Made by a program: the position numbers and the translations under genes
The notes under the pieces: generated by a model
The model's input: the letters and a program-made list of their open reading frames with translations, nothing else
Database searches by the model: none
Told to the model about the DNA's origin: nothing
Part shown: piece after piece, positions 6,702 through 10,844 of the stretch
Numbering within the stretch: position 1 is the first letter of the stretch
How the letters are laid out: each line of letters starts with the position of its first letter
From: Alphaproteobacteria bacterium
GTDB taxonomy: Bacteria; Pseudomonadota; Alphaproteobacteria; Micropepsales; Micropepsaceae
Length of the DNA stretch: 10,844 nucleotides
Reading direction: 5' to 3'
NCBI GenBank assembly: GCA_028869355.1
Contig: JAGWSK010000012.1
Span: 1 to 10,844, forward strand

Positions 6702-7403
6702 ATGCCAAGATCACTGACACAAGCTGCAATTGATGACTTTCGTGACCGCCTGCGCAAGATTGCAATCGAGCTGTTCGCCGAGGCTGGGCAGGACGGCTTC
6801 AATATGCGCGAGCTTGGGAAACGGTTGGGCGTCAGCGCAATGACGCCGTACCGCTATTTCAGCGACAAGGACGAAATCCTCGCCTCAATCCGTACGCAAG
6901 CGTTTGCCCGCCTGGCTGATCGCCTCGACAGCGCGCTTGAAGTGCACGGTTCGCCGGACGAAAAGATCGCCGCAGTAGCGAATGCCTATGTCGAATTCGC
7001 TCAACAGGAGCCGGTCCATTATCGGCTCATGTTCGACCTTTCGCGGTCCAAACAAAATTCCTGTCCTGAACAGGAATTTCAGGAGAACAGGGTCCGCCTG
7101 GCCCTCACTTCCCTGATCCGTGATCTGGTGGCGCACGAAGTGCTCGACGGCACGCCCGAGCGGATTGCGCAGGTGCTATGGACGACGATCCACGGCGCAA
7201 TCGCCCTGGATCTTGCCGGACAGCCGACGATTGGATCACGCGAACTGATCCAGGAGATGGCACGGCTGTTGGTCGCCGGATATGGCGCTGGCCCGGCATT
7301 GCGTCGGGGGAGAAAAAAGCTGCGCCCTGATATCACACAGTCCCAAATACGCAGGCAGCAAACCGTGCAATCCGATTCCGCACTGGTTGTCGCCGCCGGG
7401 TGA
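6702..7403 (+). CDS. TetR/AcrR-family transcriptional regulator
   Basis: This 233-residue regulator uses the ATG at 6702, which has GGAGCGGGG six bases upstream. A TTG at 6654 would only add 16 unconserved residues. The DNA-binding domain is at about 11-60 with helix-turn-helix FNMRELGKRLGVSAMTPYRY (33-52) followed by FSDKDEIL, the standard TetR signature. The C-terminal ligand domain (about 80-197) carries the WHG-type pattern EPVHYRLMFDLS (103-114) and LIQEMARLLVAGYGA (182-196). The last 35 residues form a basic, low-complexity tail (RRGRKKL...) not typical of the core fold. It follows the barrel gene on the same strand after 163 bases, so repression of that gene or of itself in response to a hydrophobic ligand is the natural inference. 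A perfect inverted repeat sits inside its coding sequence at 7055-7079. Confidence 0.92.
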   Translation: MPRSLTQAAIDDFRDRLRKIAIELFAEAGQDGFNMRELGKRLGVSAMTPYRYFSDKDEILASIRTQAFARLADRLDSALEVHGSPDEKIAAVANAYVEFAQQEPVHYRLMFDLSRSKQNSCPEQEFQENRVRLALTSLIRDLVAHEVLDGTPERIAQVLWTTIHGAIALDLAGQPTIGSRELIQEMARLLVAGYGAGPALRRGRKKLRPDITQSQIRRQQTVQSDSALVVAAG

Positions 7404-7440
7404 TACCGCGGCTTCGTGTTGCCGTATCCCGCTCCCCCCT

Positions 7441-7475
7441 GACCCCGGGGAGCGGTAACTGGGCCGGGGTCTTTT
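7441..7475 (+). terminator. Rho-independent terminator after the TetR gene
   Basis: GACCCCGG (7441-7448) pairs perfectly with CCGGGGTC (7464-7471) and TTTTCC follows at once, 38 bases past the TetR stop. A competing hairpin, GCTCCCC (7431-7437) with GGGGAGC (7447-7453), shares bases 7441-7453, so the two stems cannot form together. The rest of the gap to 7698 shows no other structure or gene that I recognise. Confidence 0.7.
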
Positions 7476-7698
7476 CCTCCCGAGCGGCTCCCGCGGCCCC
7501 GGCTCATTTTCTCCGCGCTGCCAAACCTGGATTGGTCGTGCTTGGAACCGTTCCACAATTCCGGCAGGTTCCACGAGGGGATATTCATCCGCAATGTTGA
7601 GACATACGCATAAGTTATTCGGTTCCGCCGGGAATTGTCTTGATCCGGTGTGCCATGGGCGTACGATTCAGGTGCAGCCTCTATCGTGAGGTTTGCAT

Positions 7699-7878
7699 AT
7701 GCAGGTACGAGAGTGCCGCGAATTCGCCGAACAATGCAGGATGATGGCCAAATCAGCCCGGAACAAGATGCAGAGGTCCCAGTTTCTGCGGTTGGCAGAT
7801 CAATGGGAAGCCATTGCCGCGACGCAGCGGAAGTTCCTTAAGCTGAAACGCAAGGCCAGGGAGTCCTTCAAAGACTGA
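7699..7878 (+). CDS. Small helical protein, function unknown
   Basis: This 59-residue basic protein begins at ATG 7699, which has GTGAGG at 7686-7691 at good spacing; an upstream in-frame TTG at 7693 has no room for a ribosome site. The sequence (MQVRECREFAEQCRMMAKSA, then LRLADQWEAIAATQRKFLKL) has a helical heptad-like pattern and two cysteines, C6 and C13, spaced one helical repeat apart. The layout 'CR-x-x-AEQCR ... LADQWE-x-IA' resembles many small uncharacterised proteins of Bradyrhizobium and relatives, with no signal peptide or membrane segment. Function is unknown; the cysteines on one helix face could bind metal or form an intermolecular link. It is monocistronic, between two intrinsic terminators. 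The small size lowers certainty, but start signal, composition and terminator agree. Confidence 0.75.
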   Translation: MQVRECREFAEQCRMMAKSARNKMQRSQFLRLADQWEAIAATQRKFLKLKRKARESFKD

Positions 7879-7880
7879 CG

Positions 7881-7917
7881 GGCCACGCACGGGGGACATG
7901 CGTGGCCAATCTTTTCT
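7881..7917 (+). terminator. Rho-independent terminator after the small protein gene
   Basis: A perfect 9-bp stem, GGCCACGCA (7881-7889) with TGCGTGGCC (7899-7907), encloses a 9-base loop and is followed by the T-rich AATCTTTTCT. It lies two bases past the stop codon and faces the convergent amidohydrolase gene ending at 7974. Confidence 0.8.
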
Positions 7918-7973
7918 CACCTGCGTCTGCCCGAACCTATCCGTATACGCTCCAACTCATCGAAGGCGAATAA

Positions 7974-8930
7974 TCATAATTTCAGCAGGCGCCTGGCATT
8001 GCCGCTGAGCAGTTTTTCGCGATCCTCACGGCACAGCGGAATCTTGTCGATCCAGCCGGTCGCCAGCGTGTTATCGACGAAAGGATAATCGACCGAGAAC
8101 ATGATGCGGTCGATGCCCATCTCCATCACGCTGCACAGCAAGGCCGGATTGGAAAAGAAGCCGCTGGTCGTGATGTAGAAGTGTTCGCAGAACACATCCC
8201 GAAAACCTTTGGCGCCACCGCCGGCGCGCTTCAATGAATGGTCGATCCGCCACAGCAGGAAGGGCAAGCCCTCGCCCAGGTGCCCGAGAATGATCCTGGC
8301 CGGATGCTTTTCGAGGACGCCGCTCATCACCAGCCGGATCGCCTGTGTCGCGGTCTCCATGGTGAAACCCCAGGCCGCGCGCGGAAACATCGGCCAGGAT
8401 TGCGCATAATCCTTGAAATACACATCCATGACGGCCGGATGCGGAATCGCCGGATGAATATAGAGCGGCACGTCGAGGGCTGCGGCGCGCTCGAACACCG
8501 GCCAGAAGAATTCTTCGTCGAGAAAGCGCCCGCGCGTCAGCCCGTGAATCATCGCGCCCTTGAAGCCGAGCTTCGTCACCGCGCGTTCCAGCTCATCGGC
8601 GGCGCCGCGCGGATCGGGCGTCGGCAGCGCGGCGAATGCGGCAAAGCGCTTCGGGTGTGCCAGCACTGTCTGGTGCAACCGGTCGTTGGCCGCGCGCGCC
8701 AGCCTGATCGCTGCTTCCGGCTCCAGCTTCTGCACCGAAGGAGCCGTGTGCGACAGCACCTGAATATCGATTCCGGCTTCGTCCATTTCCCGGATGCGCA
8801 GCGCCCCGACATCATCGAGCCGCTCGGAGATTTTTGGAAGCTTCGCGGCGTCCATGCCGGCAAACGTCGCCTGGATTTCGGCGTCGGCGTAATGCTCCTC
8901 AAGCGCAATGATCAGTGGTTTTTGCGGCAT
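7974..8930 (-). CDS. ACMSD/gamma-resorcylate decarboxylase-type amidohydrolase
   Basis: This 318-residue cytoplasmic enzyme of the amidohydrolase-2 (ACMSD) family includes aromatic acid decarboxylases such as gamma-resorcylate and 5-carboxyvanillate decarboxylase. The metal and catalytic residues are all in place: E11 and H13 in ALEEHY (9-14), H159 in LYIHPAIPHP, catalytic H217 in ILGHLGEGLPF, and D281 in FSVDYPF. The order and spacing match gamma-resorcylate decarboxylase (Glu8, His10, His164, His218, Asp287). Most members are nonoxidative decarboxylases using Zn or Mn; some are hydrolases, so the reaction is not certain and the substrate is unknown. There is no signal peptide. The ATG at 8930 has a TTGGAG ribosome site nine bases upstream. 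The palindromic repeat upstream separates it from the DUF6134-like gene, so it may have its own promoter. It converges with the small protein gene. Confidence 0.88.
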   Translation of the reverse strand: MPQKPLIIALEEHYADAEIQATFAGMDAAKLPKISERLDDVGALRIREMDEAGIDIQVLSHTAPSVQKLEPEAAIRLARAANDRLHQTVLAHPKRFAAFAALPTPDPRGAADELERAVTKLGFKGAMIHGLTRGRFLDEEFFWPVFERAAALDVPLYIHPAIPHPAVMDVYFKDYAQSWPMFPRAAWGFTMETATQAIRLVMSGVLEKHPARIILGHLGEGLPFLLWRIDHSLKRAGGGAKGFRDVFCEHFYITTSGFFSNPALLCSVMEMGIDRIMFSVDYPFVDNTLATGWIDKIPLCREDREKLLSGNARRLLKL

Positions 8931-8961
8931 CGATATGCTCCAATGTGGTCAGTTCTGGAAT

Positions 8962-9112
8962 GGTTTGTAAGCGAAACGAATCATGTCACGCGGAGCCCGC
9001 GGAGAACGCGGAGGTCTCCAGTGCGCGATGGCGAATTGGATCGTCTGCAGAGCACGTCACCGATATCTCTGCGATCTCCGCGGGCTCCGCGTGAAATTTT
9101 GTGCGGTCTCGA
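8962..9112. repeat. Dispersed palindromic repeat, copy 2
   Basis: This is the second copy of the element at 387-520, in the same orientation. Arms 8986-9015 and 9065-9094 share the outer 20 bases TCACGCGGAGCCCGCGGAGA almost perfectly and continue with AACGCGGAG on one side and its near complement CTCTGCGAT on the other. Flanking and central sequence also match copy 1: GGTTTGTAAGCGAAACGAATC at the left, GATGGCGAAT and GCACGTCACC in the centre, GTGAAATTTT at the right. It fills the 240-base gap between two minus-strand genes, 3' of the DUF6134-like gene and 5' of the amidohydrolase. Confidence 0.85.
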
Positions 9113-9170
9113 TTCCCAACTACTCTAATGCGGGCAAACTGGGGAAAAGTCACTGCGGCAATCGGTTCTG

Positions 9171-9836
9171 TCAGCCGCCGAGCGAGAACGTGATTGCGCC
9201 GTCGGAACTGTAGATCACGAACTGATCGACCGTGCCGCCGTCGTCAACGTCGACCTCGTATTTTTTCTCTCCGTCCAGCAGAAAAACATCGTAGCGCGTG
9301 ACGTGAACCGGCTTGCCGCCAATGTCGATTTCCGCGCTGCCGGTCGTGATCTTGACGTCATCGAGCCGCCCGCGGTCCGGAGTAAACATCGAATCCCCGC
9401 GCAATGCCGCGGCAGACCACGGATTGGCAAGTTTGACACTGGCGGGCGCAACAATCGTCTCGCCATTTGGCTTTTGCATGACAAAGTGATCGTCCTGTGC
9501 CGACCCGCTCAGTTCAATGGAATTGCCGTTGGTCGTGGTCACGCCGTGAAAGGACACCAGCCTGCCGCCGTTCCAGCGTTCTTGCCGTGATGCATCCTGG
9601 CGGAACACGGTGATCCCGACAAATGACACCGCAATCCGAATCTCGGTGTCCACGTCCGTTTCATCGCCGTTGCGCGTGACGGTGTTGGTAAAAGTTCCGA
9701 TCCGCCCGTAGCGGGAATGATGCGCGACATAGACGAGCTTCTGCACCGGCGCGGGAGCCGCGGCTGCCGGCGCGGCGCACAAAATTGCGCCGGACAGCGC
9801 ACCATAGGCCAGCAATTTGAACAATTGTGCGGGCAT
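9171..9836 (-). CDS. Secreted DUF6134-like protein
   Basis: This 221-residue protein starts at ATG 9834-9836, which has AGGCGG nine bases upstream; a TTG at 9857 would put seven extra residues before the signal peptide. The leader MPAQLFKLLAYGALSGAILC then APAAAA has a basic n-region, hydrophobic core and likely AxA cleavage near 27-29. The mature part is almost all predicted beta strand: YVAHHSRYGRIGTFTNTVTR, then a FVGITVFRQDASRQERWNGG block, then YDVFLLDGEKKYEVDVDDGG and the C-terminal QFVIYSSDGAITFSL. This resembles DUF6134 (and more distantly DUF3108) periplasmic proteins, whose function is unknown. No catalytic motif is evident. It lies 63 bases downstream of the citryl-CoA lyase-type gene on the same strand and may be co-transcribed with it. 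Family assignment is moderately sure. Confidence 0.75.
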   Translation of the reverse strand: MPAQLFKLLAYGALSGAILCAAPAAAAPAPVQKLVYVAHHSRYGRIGTFTNTVTRNGDETDVDTEIRIAVSFVGITVFRQDASRQERWNGGRLVSFHGVTTTNGNSIELSGSAQDDHFVMQKPNGETIVAPASVKLANPWSAAALRGDSMFTPDRGRLDDVKITTGSAEIDIGGKPVHVTRYDVFLLDGEKKYEVDVDDGGTVDQFVIYSSDGAITFSLGG

Positions 9837-9899
9837 TACGCGATACCGCCTGCTCAATTCGCAAGCATAATTCCAGCCCCGATTGAAACGCGCAAGCTG

Positions 9900-10745
9900 T
9901 CACGGAAGCGGTTCGTCATCCGGCAATTTGCGCGGTTTTGGCCCGGAATAGCGGAACCCGAGTTCCGGGGGTATTGGTCCCTTGATGCGTTCGCCGCGCT
10001 GCATCTGCTCGAAGGCATGCGCGCAAATCCCGACACTGCGTGAAAGCACGAATACTCCGCGGCCAAGTTCAGGCGGGAAACCGAGTTCCAGCAAAAGAAC
10101 CGCCGCGATACCGTCAATGTTTATGGCAATCGGTGAATGTCGGCCGCGTGAGATTTCCTCGCGCACAGCTTCGCCGATTTCGACAAAGCGTCCGTTGATC
10201 GTGCGATCGCGAACCGCCTCGTTGATCAGCTTCGAAATCCGTTTGGCGCGCGGATCGACGTCGTGGAATCGATGGCCAAAACCAGGAATGAAACGCCCAT
10301 TTCGGGCGCGAAAATCCGCCAGCACTCGGGTTACCGCAGAGTTCAGATCGTTGCCCGGACCGGCATTCTGCGCAATCCCGGAGAGCAGTTCCATGCATTG
10401 CTGGCCTGCTCCGCCGTGTACGTCGCCGAGCACATTCACCCCGCCCGCGATGGCGCCGTTGATTCCGATTCCGCAGGTGATCGCCATGCGCGCAATTGCG
10501 ATCGATGGCGCCTGGGGGCCGTGATCGACACCTGCCACCAAAAGCGCACCGAGCAGATACGCCTCGCGCGGCGTCGGCAATTCGCCGCGCAACATCAGCC
10601 AGATCATTGCGGGAAAACTGATCCGCCCGATCAGGTCCTCGATCGCATAACCGCGTATACGGATCGATCCCGGCGCAATCTCGGTGATGGCGCTCTCCCA
10701 CCATTCGGCGGCGGATGAGCGGTCCCCTTCGCTTTGGCCTGTCAA
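9900..10745 (-). CDS. Citrate synthase superfamily protein, citryl-CoA lyase type
   Basis: The 281-residue protein corresponds to the catalytic part of citrate synthase, much shorter than the roughly 430 residues of the Krebs-cycle enzyme, and fits the family annotated as citryl-CoA lyase, which cleaves citryl-CoA to acetyl-CoA and oxaloacetate or acts on a related acyl-CoA. Active-site residues are visible: H110 in DVHGGAGQQ, H158 in GFGHRFH, D211 in NIDG and R236 in LSRSVG. The N-terminal IRGYAIEDLIGRISFPAMIW and DHGPQAPSIAIARMA are family hallmarks, and the end RIKGPIPPELGF is typical. The start is probably TTG at 10745, seven bases after the stop of the RidA-family gene, because EWWESAITEI is conserved and no ATG occurs before residue 47; the ribosome site is weak, suggesting coupling. 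The true acyl-CoA substrate cannot be told. Confidence 0.85.
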   Translation of the reverse strand: MTGQSEGDRSSAAEWWESAITEIAPGSIRIRGYAIEDLIGRISFPAMIWLMLRGELPTPREAYLLGALLVAGVDHGPQAPSIAIARMAITCGIGINGAIAGGVNVLGDVHGGAGQQCMELLSGIAQNAGPGNDLNSAVTRVLADFRARNGRFIPGFGHRFHDVDPRAKRISKLINEAVRDRTINGRFVEIGEAVREEISRGRHSPIAINIDGIAAVLLLELGFPPELGRGVFVLSRSVGICAHAFEQMQRGERIKGPIPPELGFRYSGPKPRKLPDDEPLP

Positions 10746-10752
10746 CGAAGCA

Positions 10753-10844
10753 TCACCGCGTAGCGATGGCTTCGACTTCGATCAGGCAGCCGTGATTCAG
10801 CGCCGGCACCGGAACGACCGCGCGCGCCGGTTTGTGCGCGCCCA
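10753..10844 (-). CDS. RidA/YjgF-family protein, C-terminal end only
   Basis: Only the last 30 or so codons are in the window, ending at TGA (10753-10755 on the minus strand). The translation 'AHKPARAVVPVPALNHGCLI' followed by EVEAIATR matches the conserved end of the RidA/YjgF/YER057c/UK114 family (pattern PAR-x-x-V-x-V-x-x-L...VEIEAIA), including the family arginine of the trimer-interface site. RidA proteins hydrolyse reactive enamine/imine intermediates, and Rid relatives often sit in catabolic operons. It lies directly upstream of the citryl-CoA lyase-type gene, which suggests a shared transcript. The gene begins outside the window. Confidence 0.8.
   Translation of the reverse strand, partial: GAHKPARAVVPVPALNHGCLIEVEAIATR

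Noticed and set aside
7544..7570. GGAAC followed by a CAGGTT region, as an EcfG/ECF-type promoter for the small protein gene
   Set aside because: No CGTT at the required 16-17 base spacing; GGAACCGTTCC is only a short local palindrome.
7400..7600. 66-codon frame overlapping the TetR stop
   Set aside because: It is read straight through the strong intrinsic terminator at 7441-7475, starts with a weak GTG and shows no protein-like pattern.
3097..7692. A tRNA-bounded genomic island with flanking att repeats
   Set aside because: No second copy of the tRNA 3' end and no integrase could be found by eye within the window; kept only as a cautious hypothesis.
8238..9128. Long open frame of 296 codons on the + strand
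   Set aside because: It runs antisense through the ACMSD-type gene and into the palindromic repeat, with His/Arg-rich composition typical of a shadow frame in high-GC DNA; the minus-strand gene has complete catalytic motifs.
1..10844. CRISPR array, toxin-antitoxin pair, phage or defence genes
   Set aside because: No regularly spaced direct repeats and no gene with motifs of these systems were seen on either strand.

Overview
The window reads as a chromosomal piece of a high-GC alphaproteobacterium, most likely of the Bradyrhizobium / Rhodopseudomonas / Afipia group (order Rhizobiales, Hyphomicrobiales). The pointers are strong G/C bias at third codon positions, a tRNA gene with encoded CCA, a remnant of an IS481-type transposase of the kind common in rhizobia, two copies of a dispersed palindromic 'CGCGGAG' repeat, and a 59-residue Cys-containing small protein of a type I associate with Bradyrhizobium. 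The assignment rests on recognition alone; no search was run.

Layout. (1) Bases 1-2852 carry putatively exported proteins: the 3' end of a YVTN beta-propeller gene (+), a convergent type II haloacid-dehalogenase-like gene with a twin-arginine leader (534-1316, -), and a divergent secreted metal-dependent amidohydrolase (1458-2852, +). A palindromic repeat fills the convergent gap at about 387-520. (2) Bases 2880-3355 are a junction: a REP-like hairpin element, a tRNA with anticodon CAU (3022-3096), and 9 bases further on the decayed end of an IS481-type element. (3) Bases 3430-7403 form a regulatory and envelope block on the + strand: an ECF sigma factor overlapping its membrane anti-sigma factor by ATGA, a DUF1302-type outer-membrane beta-barrel with its own sigma70-like promoter, and a TetR regulator followed by a strong terminator. 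(4) A small helical protein (7699-7878) with its own terminator. (5) Bases 7974-10844 are on the - strand. In transcription order they are the end of a RidA-family gene, a citryl-CoA-lyase-type citrate synthase homologue, a secreted DUF6134-like protein, a second copy of the palindromic repeat, and an ACMSD/gamma-resorcylate-decarboxylase-type amidohydrolase.

How the parts may fit. The sigma/anti-sigma pair probably senses an envelope signal. The adjoining outer-membrane channel and TetR regulator are plausible partners or targets, though I found no convincing shared promoter motif. The - strand genes (RidA, citryl-CoA lyase, ACMSD-type amidohydrolase) look like a fragment of a carboxylic or aromatic acid catabolic locus, but no substrate can be named. 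I see no CRISPR array, phage gene, toxin-antitoxin pair or clear defence system. The most interesting non-coding signals are the repeat pair whose two arms lengthen together, the mutually exclusive hairpins after the TetR gene, and the tRNA/IS junction.
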